Below are positions 38,848 through 47,507 of a stretch of DNA of 55,054 nt, piece by piece. The stretch is taken from assembly GCA_937967615.1 (NCBI GenBank), contig CALCMJ010000155.1, positions 1-55,054 of the forward strand, in the 5' to 3' direction. Made by a program: the position numbers and the translations under genes. This stretch comes from an uncultured Saprospiraceae bacterium (GTDB lineage Bacteria > Bacteroidota > Bacteroidia > Chitinophagales > Saprospiraceae). Within the stretch, counting starts at the first letter, position 1. Every line of letters begins with the position of its first letter. The notes under the pieces are model-generated. The model searched no databases. It had not been told where the DNA came from and was given only the letters and a program-made list of their open reading frames with translations.

Positions 38848-41679
38848 TTAGAGTTTCTCTTTCAGAAATTTTGCAGTATGTGATTTTTTTACCTTAATCA
38901 GATCCTCAGGTCTTCCCTGAAACACTAAATCACCTCCGTTCACTCCCCCATCTGGACCTAAATCTATTATCCAATCCGCAGATTTTATGACTTCCATATT
39001 ATGCTCCACAATTAAGACCGTGTGTCCTTGTTCGATGAGCGCATTTAAGGCAGAAAGTAGTTTGTTGATGTCATGAAAATGCAATCCTGTAGTAGGTTCG
39101 TCAAAAATAAAGAGAATATCTTGGGCTGAGTTTGACTTCCCTAAAAAGGAAGCAAGTTTTACCCGTTGCGCCTCGCCTCCTGAGAGCGTACTAGACGCCT
39201 GGCCAAGCTTCACATAACCTAAACCTACATCCTGTAACGGAAACAATTTATTTAATATAGGATTTTTGTCTTGAAAGAATTCAATGGATTCATCAATGCT
39301 CATATGCAATATGTCGAAGATATTTTTTCCCTTATACTCCACTTCTAGAATCTCATCTTTGAATTTTTTACCTCCACAATCCTCGCACGTCAACTTTACA
39401 TCTGCAAGAAATTGCATCTCCACAGTAATCTCCCCTTCACCTTTACAATTTTCACATCTTCCTCCCTCAATATTAAATGAAAAATGTTTGAGCTTGTATC
39501 CGCGGATTTTAGAAAGCTGCTGGTCTGTAAATAGTTTACGTATAGCATCCCATGCTTTTACATAAGTAACAGGATTAGATCTAGATGACTTTCCTATAGG
39601 GTTTTGATTTATCATCTCCACTGAATCTATCCGCACAGTGTCTCCCTCTATAGAATCATATAAGCCCATCGCAGTACTAAACGATTCCCCCAATTCCTTC
39701 TTCATTGCAGGATAAAGCACATGTTTTACTAATGAGGTCTTTCCTGACCCTGAAACTCCAGTGACAACAGTCATCGCTTGCAATGGTATCGTTACATCTA
39801 TGTTATTAATATTATGCTGACGCACCCCCTTCAGTGTAATTTTATTTGAAAATTTCCGACGCATAGCTGGAACTTCAATACTCAATTCGTTTTTGAGATA
39901 TTTTCTAGTGAGACCCTTGCCTTTTTTAGATAAGAGCGTTTTAAGTTCTCCAGAAAATACTAACTCGCCTCCAAACACCCCAGCATGCGGACCTATGTCT
40001 ATTATATAGTCTGCATTGCGAATAACATCTTCTTCATGTTCTACAACTATTACCGTGTTTTTAAGATCCCTCAAATTTTTAAGCACCTTGACAAGCTTTT
40101 CAGTATCCTTGGGATGTAATCCTATACTGGGTTCATCCAAGATGTATATAGAGTTAGTTAGGTTTGAACCTATTGTGCGTGTAAGATTTATCCGTTGTGT
40201 TTCTCCACCACTTAGGCTTGAAGATACTCTATTGAGGTCTAGATAAGATAGCCCTACATCCATCATTGTCTGTAGACGGGATTTGATTTCAAATAAGATC
40301 CTATTTGAAAGTTCAGTATCGTATTTAGACAACTTGATGCTCTTGAAAAAATCATTTAACTCATCAATAGGCATTTTAACCAAATCAGTAATCTTCTTAT
40401 CTCCTACAAACACATAATGGGCTTCTTTTCTCAAGCGTCCACCTCTACATGTGGGACACGTGGTTCTTCCTCTATATCTGGCTAACATCACTCTGTTCTG
40501 GATCTTATACGATTTCTTTTCCAGGGTGGTAAAATAATCATAGATTCCGTGGACATCCACATTCCCGTTCCAAAGCAATTCTAATTCATCCTCAGTAAGT
40601 TCTTCATAGGGTCTGTGAATAGGAAAATCAAATGCTTCTGCAGCAAGAATAAATTTATCACGCCACCGTGATGACTTTTCCCCTTTCCAACAGAAGACCG
40701 CCCCTGAATGGACAGACAAAGTTTTATTTGGAATAACCTTGTTTTCATCTATTCCTAATACTCTACCATAGCCCTCACATTGCGGACAAGCACCATAGGG
40801 ATTATTATAATTAAAAAGCTGATGTGTAGGCTCTAGAAACGTTAAGCCATCTAGTTCAAATTTATTATTGAACTTGGTAAAGTTTTTCTTTTCCTCATCA
40901 ATGTAACATTCTCCCCCACCCTCATAAAAAGATGTACTCACAGAATCTGCAATGCGCTTTCTATTCTCTTCATCTGAATCAATGACAAATCTGTCAATCA
41001 AAATATAGACATCTGTTTTAAGCTTATCCTTTTTCTTAGCGAGTAGCTTAGTTCCAGAATCTAGAAAATCTTCAATTTGCTGTAATTCTCCATCAATTAA
41101 AACACGCGTGTACCCTTTTTGCAATAACAGATCCAATTCTTGCTGTAGCGTTCTGTCCTTGTAAGCATTATTTAACAATATGTACAAATGAATCTTGCTC
41201 CCCTTTTTCTTGCCCCAGAGATAATTAACAACATCCGTAATCGTATTTTTCTTCACTGGATTCCCAGAAACGGGAGAAATTGTAATTCCTATTCTGCCAT
41301 ACAGCAAGCGAAAATAGTCATAGATCTCAGTCAAAGATCCTACAGTAGATCGCGCATTACTCGTAGTTACCTTTTGTTCTACTGCTATTGCAGGAGAAAT
41401 ACCCTTGATAAAATCAACCTCAGGCTTCTTCATCCTAGATAAAAATTGTCTAGCATAAGAAGATAAACTCTCCACATACCTCCTCTGACCCTCTGCATAT
41501 AGTGTGTCCATGACTAAGGATGACTTACCAGAACCACTCAAACCTGTGACAACAATGAGTTTCTCTTTAGGTATGATCAATTCAATATCCTTAAGATTAT
41601 TAGTCCTTGCCCCCTTGATATGAATAGACTTCTGAGGGTTAAAAGTGTCTATTTTACTTGAATTAGTGGATTTTGGCAT
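38848..41679 (-). CDS. uvrA: Excinuclease ABC subunit A
   Basis: Damage-recognition ATPase of nucleotide excision repair. The 943-residue length is normal. Two ABC modules are complete: Walker A GLSGSGKSS near the N-terminus and GVSGSGKTS in the second half, with signatures SSLSGGETQRINL and STLSGGEAQRVKL and Walker B stretches YILDEPSIGL and FIFDEPTTGL. Zinc-finger cysteine pairs are seen in CPQCEGYGR/CPTCRGG and in CENCKGEGE/CEDCGGK. It stands alone, divergent from an ECF sigma gene. Confidence 0.98.
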   Translation of the reverse strand: MPKSTNSSKIDTFNPQKSIHIKGARTNNLKDIELIIPKEKLIVVTGLSGSGKSSLVMDTLYAEGQRRYVESLSSYARQFLSRMKKPEVDFIKGISPAIAVEQKVTTSNARSTVGSLTEIYDYFRLLYGRIGITISPVSGNPVKKNTITDVVNYLWGKKKGSKIHLYILLNNAYKDRTLQQELDLLLQKGYTRVLIDGELQQIEDFLDSGTKLLAKKKDKLKTDVYILIDRFVIDSDEENRKRIADSVSTSFYEGGGECYIDEEKKNFTKFNNKFELDGLTFLEPTHQLFNYNNPYGACPQCEGYGRVLGIDENKVIPNKTLSVHSGAVFCWKGEKSSRWRDKFILAAEAFDFPIHRPYEELTEDELELLWNGNVDVHGIYDYFTTLEKKSYKIQNRVMLARYRGRTTCPTCRGGRLRKEAHYVFVGDKKITDLVKMPIDELNDFFKSIKLSKYDTELSNRILFEIKSRLQTMMDVGLSYLDLNRVSSSLSGGETQRINLTRTIGSNLTNSIYILDEPSIGLHPKDTEKLVKVLKNLRDLKNTVIVVEHEEDVIRNADYIIDIGPHAGVFGGELVFSGELKTLLSKKGKGLTRKYLKNELSIEVPAMRRKFSNKITLKGVRQHNINNIDVTIPLQAMTVVTGVSGSGKTSLVKHVLYPAMKKELGESFSTAMGLYDSIEGDTVRIDSVEMINQNPIGKSSRSNPVTYVKAWDAIRKLFTDQQLSKIRGYKLKHFSFNIEGGRCENCKGEGEITVEMQFLADVKLTCEDCGGKKFKDEILEVEYKGKNIFDILHMSIDESIEFFQDKNPILNKLFPLQDVGLGYVKLGQASSTLSGGEAQRVKLASFLGKSNSAQDILFIFDEPTTGLHFHDINKLLSALNALIEQGHTVLIVEHNMEVIKSADWIIDLGPDGGVNGGDLVFQGRPEDLIKVKKSHTAKFLKEKL

Positions 41680-41965
41680 AAATTAACAGGAAATCAATAG
41701 GGGTAATGTACTATATTTTTTGTCTATTATCTGACATCTCTAAAGAGGGATGTGTTTGAAAATGAGGAAGTTCTGGTATACATGGTTAAATTCACGTTAA
41801 TCAGAGAAACAAAGCTACATGCAATTGGATTAGTCCATATATTGCATCTAACAGATTTATTATTTACTTTTATACAAAATTACTACTTATAGCATAGATA
41901 TCTACAATTAAACCAATAAGACTAGGGCCTAGGCCGATTTTTTTTTAAAATTTAATTGTGGAATT

Positions 41966-42547
41966 ATGCAAATGAGTAAAGTAAACGATAAAGCGCTTAT
42001 CATCCAATATCTTGAAGGGAATCATAAAGCCTTCGAGATCCTCCTTAACAGACATAGAAATAAAATTTACACTTCGATCTATCTATTCGTAAAGGATAGA
42101 GATTTAGCTGAAGACATTTTTCAAGATGTGTTCATCAAAATTATAGATACGTTGCGTAAGGGAAAATATAACCATGAAGGAAAATTTCTTCAATGGGCTA
42201 TGCGAATCTCTTACAACATGTGTGTAGATCATTTCAGAAGAGAAAAGAGAAGAACTAAAGTATCTCCATCTGAAACGTTTGACATTTTCGATGTACTAGA
42301 GAGTAAAGACGACAACCGCGAGACTGCAATTATTAAAAATCAATTGCATACTAAAGTGCGGGAACTGGTGGATCAGCTACCACCGGAACAAAGAGAAGTC
42401 GTTATTCTCAGACATTACGCAGACATGAGTTTTAAAGAAATTTCACAATTGACTCAGGTAAGTATCAATACTGCTTTAGGTAGAATGCGATATGCTCTGA
42501 TCAATATGCGTAAGATGATCGAAAGTAAAAAGATGAATTTAGTTTAG
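41966..42547 (+). CDS. ECF-type RNA polymerase sigma factor (sigma-70 family)
   Basis: 193 residues with sigma region 2 (LAEDIFQDVFIKIIDTLR, then FLQWAMRISYNMCVDHFRR) and region 4 (LPPEQREVVILRHYADMSFKEISQLTQVSINTALGRMRYAL). An alternative ATG two codons later (MSKVNDKALI) fits relatives equally well. No anti-sigma gene follows; instead there are two tandem terminator modules. A GGCC-TA-GGCC palindrome and a T run sit about 25 bases before the start. The regulon is unknown. Confidence 0.94.
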   Translation: MQMSKVNDKALIIQYLEGNHKAFEILLNRHRNKIYTSIYLFVKDRDLAEDIFQDVFIKIIDTLRKGKYNHEGKFLQWAMRISYNMCVDHFRREKRRTKVSPSETFDIFDVLESKDDNRETAIIKNQLHTKVRELVDQLPPEQREVVILRHYADMSFKEISQLTQVSINTALGRMRYALINMRKMIESKKMNLV

Positions 42548-42576
42548 TCTAAAATAAATATTAATCCATAGCTTTT

Positions 42577-42616
42577 CAGGCAGCAGCAATAATGATTGTT
42601 CTGCCTGTTTTTTTTT
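42577..42616 (+). terminator. Terminator 1 behind the ECF sigma gene
   Basis: CAGGCAG / CTGCCTG outer stem, CAAT / ATTG inner stem, AATG loop, then nine T. Confidence 0.9.
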
Positions 42617-42690
42617 GCCATATCCATCATAAAGTTGTTACTTATAAAGATAAATTACGTCTCAAGACTAAATATTAATCCATAGCTTTT

Positions 42691-42727
42691 AAAGGCAGTG
42701 ACAATAAAGATTGTTCTGCTTTTTTTT
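42691..42727 (+). terminator. Terminator 2 behind the ECF sigma gene
   Basis: AAAGGCAG / CTGCTTTT outer stem (one G-T pair), CAAT / ATTG inner stem, then a run of T. It is a diverged copy of terminator 1. Confidence 0.85.
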
Positions 42728-42750
42728 ATTTATAGAATTTCTAAATGAAG

Positions 42751-42885
42751 ATTTGGGTGTCTCCTAAATCCTTCGCTACACTCAGGACATAATTCAGGAA
42801 ATCCTTCATTATGGGCCGTTCCCTTACATACTCCGCTTACGCTCGGTACTGCGTACTCAGCCTACGGCTGACATTCCAGGCAACT
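42751..42885. repeat. Possible degenerate copy of the structured intergenic repeat (inverted)
   Basis: It begins ATTTGGGTGTCTCC, close to the AAATTTGGGCG start of the other copies read on their minus strand, and contains TCCTTCG, ACTCAGGA, CCGCTTACGCTCGG and GCCTACGGC palindromic pieces. The match is loose. Confidence 0.35.
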
Positions 42886-42945
42886 GACACAACTTAGAAT
42901 CCAAGTTATCTTTTTTGCAATATCTAGAGTTAAAACTCTAACGTA

Positions 42946-44256
42946 TTAGATGTACATGTTAACGAGCTGTTCAAAAAGCTCTTGCTTGCCACTTAACTGC
43001 TCTGGTTCCCCACCTTCTTTAGCAATACGGTTGAGATCTTCTAGACTTAACTTACCTTCTACATACATTTTCCCATTGCCCGCATTAAAAGAACTATATC
43101 TCTTTTCTTTCATTTTTGAATAATCAGAATTTGTAAGAATATCATCTGCTACAATTAAGGCTCTTGCAAAGGCATCCATCCCAGAAATATGTGCAATAAA
43201 TAAGTCCTCTAGATCAGAAGAATTTCTACGAATTTTTGCGTCAAAATTTATTCCGCCACCTTGCAATCCTCCCTGCTCTAAAAATACAAGCATGATTTGA
43301 GTGAGTTCATAAATATCTATTGGGAACTGATCAGTATCCCATCCATTTTGATAGTCACCTCTATTGGCATCTATACTCCCCAGTAATCCAGCATTTGCAG
43401 CTACAGTCATTTCATGCTCCATAGTATGTCCTGCTAAGGTTGCATGATTCACTTCCAAATTCAAACTGAAGTCGTCCATTAAATTATATTCTCTTAAAAA
43501 CGCTATGACAGTAGCAGAGTCAAAATCATATTGGTGCTTTGAAGGTTCCATGGGCTTAGGCTCAATGAAAAATTTGCCATTAAAACCATTCGCTCTTCCA
43601 TAATCCCTTGAAAGACTTAAAAACTGAGCTAGATGATCCAGCTCACGTTTCATATCTGTATTTAGAAGAGATATGTACCCTTCTCTTCCTCCCCAAAACA
43701 CATAATTCTCTCCTCCTAATTTTATGGTTGCATCTAATGCATTTCTCACTTGGACACTCGCTCTTGCCACAACATTAAAATCAGGATTGGTACTTGCACC
43801 ATTCATATACCTTGGATGAGAAAATAGATTTGCTGTTCCCCAAAGCAATTTTATTCCTGATACTTTTTGCTTCTCTAATGCATAGTCAGTAATAATGTTC
43901 ATCCTCTTTTCGTATTCTGCTATTGAATCTCCCTCGTCTATTAAATCCACATCGTGAAAACAATAATACGGCGCGCCTAATTTGCTTATAAATTCAAATG
44001 CTGCATCCATCTTGTCTTTAGCACGTTTCACGGGATCACTAGATTCCAACCAAGGCATTGGACGAGTAGGCGCACCAAAAGGATCAGAGCCTCCACCGCA
44101 GAGGCTATGCCAATACGCAACAGCAAACTTAAAATGCTCTTTCATTGGTTTCCCCGCAACGACTTGATCAGCCTTATACCATCTAAATGCAAGAGGATCT
44201 TTTGATTCTCTACCCTCGTATTTTATGCGCGTTATGTTTTTAAAATATTCTTTCAC
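42946..44256 (-). CDS. xylA: Xylose isomerase
   Basis: Interconverts xylose and xylulose. 436 residues, close to the E. coli enzyme length. The start [18 protein letters not shown] and [21 protein letters not shown] match the family and support the GTG start codon. The active-site histidine lies in [10 protein letters not shown], and metal ligands are in [30 protein letters not shown] and [16 protein letters not shown]. It is co-directional with xylB, eight bases apart. Confidence 0.97.
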   Translation of the reverse strand: MKEYFKNITRIKYEGRESKDPLAFRWYKADQVVAGKPMKEHFKFAVAYWHSLCGGGSDPFGAPTRPMPWLESSDPVKRAKDKMDAAFEFISKLGAPYYCFHDVDLIDEGDSIAEYEKRMNIITDYALEKQKVSGIKLLWGTANLFSHPRYMNGASTNPDFNVVARASVQVRNALDATIKLGGENYVFWGGREGYISLLNTDMKRELDHLAQFLSLSRDYGRANGFNGKFFIEPKPMEPSKHQYDFDSATVIAFLREYNLMDDFSLNLEVNHATLAGHTMEHEMTVAANAGLLGSIDANRGDYQNGWDTDQFPIDIYELTQIMLVFLEQGGLQGGGINFDAKIRRNSSDLEDLFIAHISGMDAFARALIVADDILTNSDYSKMKEKRYSSFNAGNGKMYVEGKLSLEDLNRIAKEGGEPEQLSGKQELFEQLVNMYI

Positions 44257-44264
44257 GTTCTTCT

Positions 44265-45755
44265 CTATTTAATATCAACTATGTTTTCTAATTCTGTCTT
44301 CCATGCTTCAAATGCTGCCTTAGAATTATCAGTGGAATCCTCTGGAGTAGATGTTTTTAATATCACATTTGTGCCTATAGCTTCACCAACTGTCTTATAA
44401 ATACCTATTTCAATTCCACTGGCTTTGGCAGCTCCTATTGCTCCTGTTGTCTGCATCATTTCAATATTGCATCCAAGTAAGTTGCATATTGTCTTTGTAA
44501 AAATGCTTGATTGAAATAAATTATCGTTTCCTACTCGAATGGTCGAAGGCACTATCCCTAGGTCCTCCATAGCATTGATCCCATATACAAATGAAAAAGC
44601 AATACCTTCCAAAGCTGCTCTAAAAAAATGTTCTCTAGTATGTCTATTGAATTGGATATTACAAAAACGAGCACCTGTTTGCGCATTATTCAACATTCGC
44701 TCTGCACCATTCCCAAATGGAATTATCCTTAAACCTTCTGAGCCTACTGGGATATTCTGAATACTCAATTCCATTTCACTATAGCTTTGATTTTTGTAAG
44801 CCATTTCGCGTTTTATCCAAGCGTATTGGCTACCTGCTCCATTGATGCAAAGTAATTGCCCTATTCGTATTTGTTCTTTGTTATGATTAACATGTGCAAA
44901 AGCATTTATTCTAGATTTTGTGTCCGCCTTAATTTTATCTGATACTCCATAGACAACGCCTGACGTTCCTCCAGTTGCAGCAATTTCTCCCGGATGTAAT
45001 ACATTTAAAGACATCGCATTATTTGGTTGATCACCTGCTCTATACGTAAGAGGTGTTCCTACTACCAATCCTGTCTCTTCTGATGATTTACCATTGACTT
45101 TCCCTTGCAAACTAAATGTATTTACAAGTTCTGGAATTACATCGTCTGAAATCTCAAAATGTTTCAAAAGTTTTGTTGCAACTGAATTGTTTTTAAAGTC
45201 CCATAAAATAGCTTCTGATAATCCAGATCTGGTTGTGTTAAGTCCACCTGTCAATTTCATGGCTATATAATCTCCCGGTAATAAGATTTTATATATCCGT
45301 TCAAATATTTCAGGTTCGTTTTCCTTTACCCATCTTAATTTCGAAGCTGTGAAATTTCCTGGACTATTCAACATATGATTGAAGCAATATTCCTGACCCA
45401 AATCTGAGAATGCAGTTTCACCCATACTAACCGCTCTGCTATCACACCAGATAATTGCTGGTCTTAAAACCTTTTTATCTCGGTCTACTAATACGAGTCC
45501 ATGCATTTGGTATGCTATTCCTATACTTTTAATTGAGGATGGAGGAATTGAAGACGTCTTAAGAAGATCTTGGGTAACTTTGCATAAGGCCTTCCACCAC
45601 ATTTCCGGATCTTGCTCTGCCCAGCCTTCCTTAAGAGCTTCAATTTTCATCTCCGCATCTGGATAAGAAGATACTGCGATTTCTCTAGCATTTGACAATT
45701 CAATAATTGCCGCTTTTACTGAGGAAGATCCTATATCATATCCAATGCTGTACAT
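44265..45755 (-). CDS. xylB: Xylulokinase
   Basis: Phosphorylates xylulose to xylulose 5-phosphate, which feeds transketolase. 496 residues of the FGGY kinase family: N-terminal phosphate motif [21 protein letters not shown], the substrate segment [16 protein letters not shown], and [10 protein letters not shown]. The C-terminal adenosine motif is seen around [22 protein letters not shown]. It is the first gene of a two-gene minus-strand operon divergent from the second ECF sigma gene. No XylR-type regulator or xylose transporter is adjacent. Confidence 0.95.
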   Translation of the reverse strand: MYSIGYDIGSSSVKAAIIELSNAREIAVSSYPDAEMKIEALKEGWAEQDPEMWWKALCKVTQDLLKTSSIPPSSIKSIGIAYQMHGLVLVDRDKKVLRPAIIWCDSRAVSMGETAFSDLGQEYCFNHMLNSPGNFTASKLRWVKENEPEIFERIYKILLPGDYIAMKLTGGLNTTRSGLSEAILWDFKNNSVATKLLKHFEISDDVIPELVNTFSLQGKVNGKSSEETGLVVGTPLTYRAGDQPNNAMSLNVLHPGEIAATGGTSGVVYGVSDKIKADTKSRINAFAHVNHNKEQIRIGQLLCINGAGSQYAWIKREMAYKNQSYSEMELSIQNIPVGSEGLRIIPFGNGAERMLNNAQTGARFCNIQFNRHTREHFFRAALEGIAFSFVYGINAMEDLGIVPSTIRVGNDNLFQSSIFTKTICNLLGCNIEMMQTTGAIGAAKASGIEIGIYKTVGEAIGTNVILKTSTPEDSTDNSKAAFEAWKTELENIVDIK

Positions 45756-45955
45756 ATAATTAACTCTAAATAGAAATAACGGAATCTAGATGCTATAATA
45801 GAATAATGTTTGCAACATTAGATATCGTAATTGTGATAAATATACATCAACACAGTGTTAATTTCTATTATTTGTACAAATCCGTCCAAGTTCTTAACTA
45901 CATTAAGCCTCATTAGTGATAGGAATATCCATGTCTAATTTAAGGTAGCATTTTT

Positions 45956-45963
45956 TATATTTG
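45956..45963 (+). promoter_or_regulatory. Possible -7 box upstream of the second ECF sigma gene
   Basis: TATATTTG fits TAnnTTTG, 15 bases before the TTG start. No good TTTG partner is visible upstream, so either a weak promoter or chance. Confidence 0.35.
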
Positions 45964-45978
45964 ATAGAATAGATTTTA

Positions 45979-46560
45979 TTGGCAGAGAAACTAAATTTTA
46001 CAGACGAAGAACTCATAGCTAAGTTCAGATTGGGCGGTCAGGATTTTGAAGATGCCTCCATGTATGTATTTCACGCATTCAAAGGCTTCATTCCTACAAT
46101 AAAACAAAAACTTCATCTTTCACAATTGGACCTGCAAGATGCATATGCAGATGCACTTGTAAAATTGATCAGAAAAATCAAGGATGGGAGCTTTAGAGCT
46201 GAGAGTAAAATATCAAGTTATTTTTATACAATATATTATAACACCTGTGTTGATGTTTCTCGAAAGAATACGTCTAATAAAAATAAGGCTACAGAAGAGC
46301 TGTTTGAGTATGACGCTAGAGAGCGTGATTTAATACAAATGATAGACAATAAAGACGAAGCTAAACAAATAGTAAACCTAATAAACGATATGGGCGAGGT
46401 CTGTAAAAGGATTTTATTGGATTGGGCTTATTATGGATATTCAATGGCAGAGATTGCTGAAAGATCAAACCTCAGCAATGCAGAAAGTGCCAGAAGTATG
46501 AAATACAAATGCCTTAAAAAACTGAGGGAAATATTATCTAAAAAGATGCATAGCTTATGA
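45979..46560 (+). CDS. ECF-type RNA polymerase sigma factor
   Basis: 193 residues. Region 2 is recognisable in LQDAYADALVKLIRKIKDGSF and ISSYFYTIYYNTCVDVSRK, and region 4 in GEVCKRILLDWAYYGYSMAEIAERSNLSNAESARSMKYKCLKKL. It is more diverged than the sigma factor at 41966. The start is TTG (TTGGCAGAGAAA); the next ATG would remove about 26 residues of region 2. The stop overlaps the start of the anti-sigma-like gene by four bases (ATGA), so the two are coupled. Confidence 0.9.
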   Translation: MAEKLNFTDEELIAKFRLGGQDFEDASMYVFHAFKGFIPTIKQKLHLSQLDLQDAYADALVKLIRKIKDGSFRAESKISSYFYTIYYNTCVDVSRKNTSNKNKATEELFEYDARERDLIQMIDNKDEAKQIVNLINDMGEVCKRILLDWAYYGYSMAEIAERSNLSNAESARSMKYKCLKKLREILSKKMHSL

Positions 46561-46880
46561 GTCCAGAAAAGACCGAATATTTCATTAGCCTACTTGATGA
46601 CTATCTAGATGGAAAACTTGATGACAATGTTGTAGGGGAAATACAAGAGGCATTAAAAAAAGATACATTTCTTAATCAAGTATTGGAACAGCACGTACAG
46701 GCACGAGCCAACATTAGGAATGCAGGAGAAAAAGAACTTAAAGCAAAATTTGCTAGTAATTTCGAACCCATTCCAGAAGTTCAAAAAACAAAAAACTGGA
46801 AGCCACTTATTGCAATATTATTGGCGATTGTTTTATGCACAGCTGCATTCATTCTTTATACTGCTTACACAAGATGCTGA
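46557..46880 (+). CDS. Anti-sigma-like single-pass membrane protein (probably truncated by a frameshift)
   Basis: As read, 107 residues: an N-terminal cytoplasmic part (FISLLDDYLDGKLDDNVVGEI) resembling the sigma-binding end of small anti-sigma factors, then a membrane helix at about 81-103 (LIAILLAIVLCTAAFILYTA) and an abrupt stop four residues later. The overlapping next frame carries a well-formed domain without its own start, so one base too many near 46864-46872 probably splits a 201-residue protein. The sigma-gene overlap supports a cognate regulator. The anti-sigma role is inferred from context. Confidence 0.72.
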   Translation: MSPEKTEYFISLLDDYLDGKLDDNVVGEIQEALKKDTFLNQVLEQHVQARANIRNAGEKELKAKFASNFEPIPEVQKTKNWKPLIAILLAIVLCTAAFILYTAYTRC

Positions 46881-47163
46881 CTACATCATAATAAGTGTTG
46901 AAATTACAGATGGAGTTCCCAGCGACGTTCTTAGCTTAACATTGTTTATCAATGATAATGGCAACTTTGTTAAGATTGCAGAAAATAGCAAGAAGATAAG
47001 TGAATTTAGCAATATAGATGGGGACGAAAAAAAGATCAGAGCATCTAGAGGATTTCCAAGAACTAGCGGAGCACTTTTTCCAGTAGCGGAGTACCAAGTA
47101 CAAATAGAATTATCACAAGAAAAGATACCTTTAAATGCAACACAAACTTTTAGAGTTCAGTAG
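46861..47163 (+). pseudogene. C-terminal extracytoplasmic part of the frameshifted anti-sigma-like protein
   Basis: In the +1 frame relative to the upstream gene, an open frame encodes about 97 residues starting LLTQDADYIIISVEITDG and ending ATQTFRVQ, with beta-strand character and coding-like composition. The frame is open back to an ATG at 46720, but that part only shadows the anti-sigma frame and gives an unnatural sequence. No ATG, GTG or TTG start lies near the domain. Dropping one T at 46865/46866 would join it to the membrane helix. It may be a real mutation, a programmed shift or a sequencing error. Confidence 0.65.
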
Positions 47164-47207
47164 CAAAATTAATGGTTGAAAAAGATCAGTAATACGTTTG
47201 GTCTTAT

Positions 47208-47241
47208 GGAATGAGCAATGCATTTGCTCATTCCTTTTAAT
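47208..47241 (+). terminator. Terminator behind the sigma/anti-sigma pair
   Basis: An 11-bp perfect stem GGAATGAGCAA / TTGCTCATTCC with a five-base loop, followed by TTTTAATTT. It lies 45 bases after the stop of the downstream frame, not the upstream one, which supports that frame being part of the transcription unit. Confidence 0.88.
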
Positions 47242-47332
47242 TTGGGGCATACTATGAAAAAAGAAATTCTTCATCAAACTCAATTTCATAGGTAGTAAGA
47301 ATTTCTCTATATTCTTCTATAAATGACTTAGC

Positions 47333-47384
47333 AATATTGCACTCCTATGGAATGCTATAAATATTACGCTCCTATGGAGCTATA
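47333..47384. repeat. Short palindromic tandem repeat (two units)
   Basis: Two adjacent units of 27 and 25 bases, each AATATT-(G)C-CTCCTATGGA-CTATA. Each unit has a CTCC/GGAG-type palindrome in its middle. Confidence 0.7.
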
Positions 47385-47507
47385 CTTATTGGCGACACAA
47401 ACTACGCTCATTTCATTTAGCAATTTTTAATAATACGAATTAGCATCCACCCTTTTGTCTTCCTTTCTGCATCATACTAGTAATTCAATAACAAAAATTA
47501 CTCGCTT

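Larger units (their letters stand above)
42555..42727 (+). repeat. Tandem duplication of a terminator module
   Basis: A 22-base identical block occurs at 42555-42576 and 42669-42690 (core ATTAATCCATAGCTTTT). Each copy is followed by a hairpin with the same CAAT/ATTG inner stem and a CAG/CTG outer stem, then a T run. The copies are 114 bases apart. Confidence 0.9.
42548..42945. other. 398-base gap between ECF sigma gene and xylA
   Basis: No gene is visible. The left part holds a duplicated terminator module (42555-42727), and the right part holds a GC-richer stretch with several small palindromes (42751-42885) that may be a degenerate copy of the dispersed structured repeat. Confidence 0.7.
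47164..47507. other. 344-base gap before tonB
   Basis: Contains the terminator at 47208-47241 and a short palindromic tandem repeat at 47333-47384. No gene and no clear promoter were seen. Confidence 0.7.

Noticed and set aside
41926..41946. GGCCTAGGCC palindrome followed by nine T as a terminator or attenuator before the first ECF sigma gene
   Set aside because: A hairpin with a workable loop would have only three pairs, too weak for a terminator; it could still be a protein-binding site, but nothing else supports that.
46720..46860. Independent gene starting at the ATG at 46720
   Set aside because: The first 47 residues only shadow the anti-sigma frame and read unlike a natural protein; only the part after the membrane helix looks genuine.
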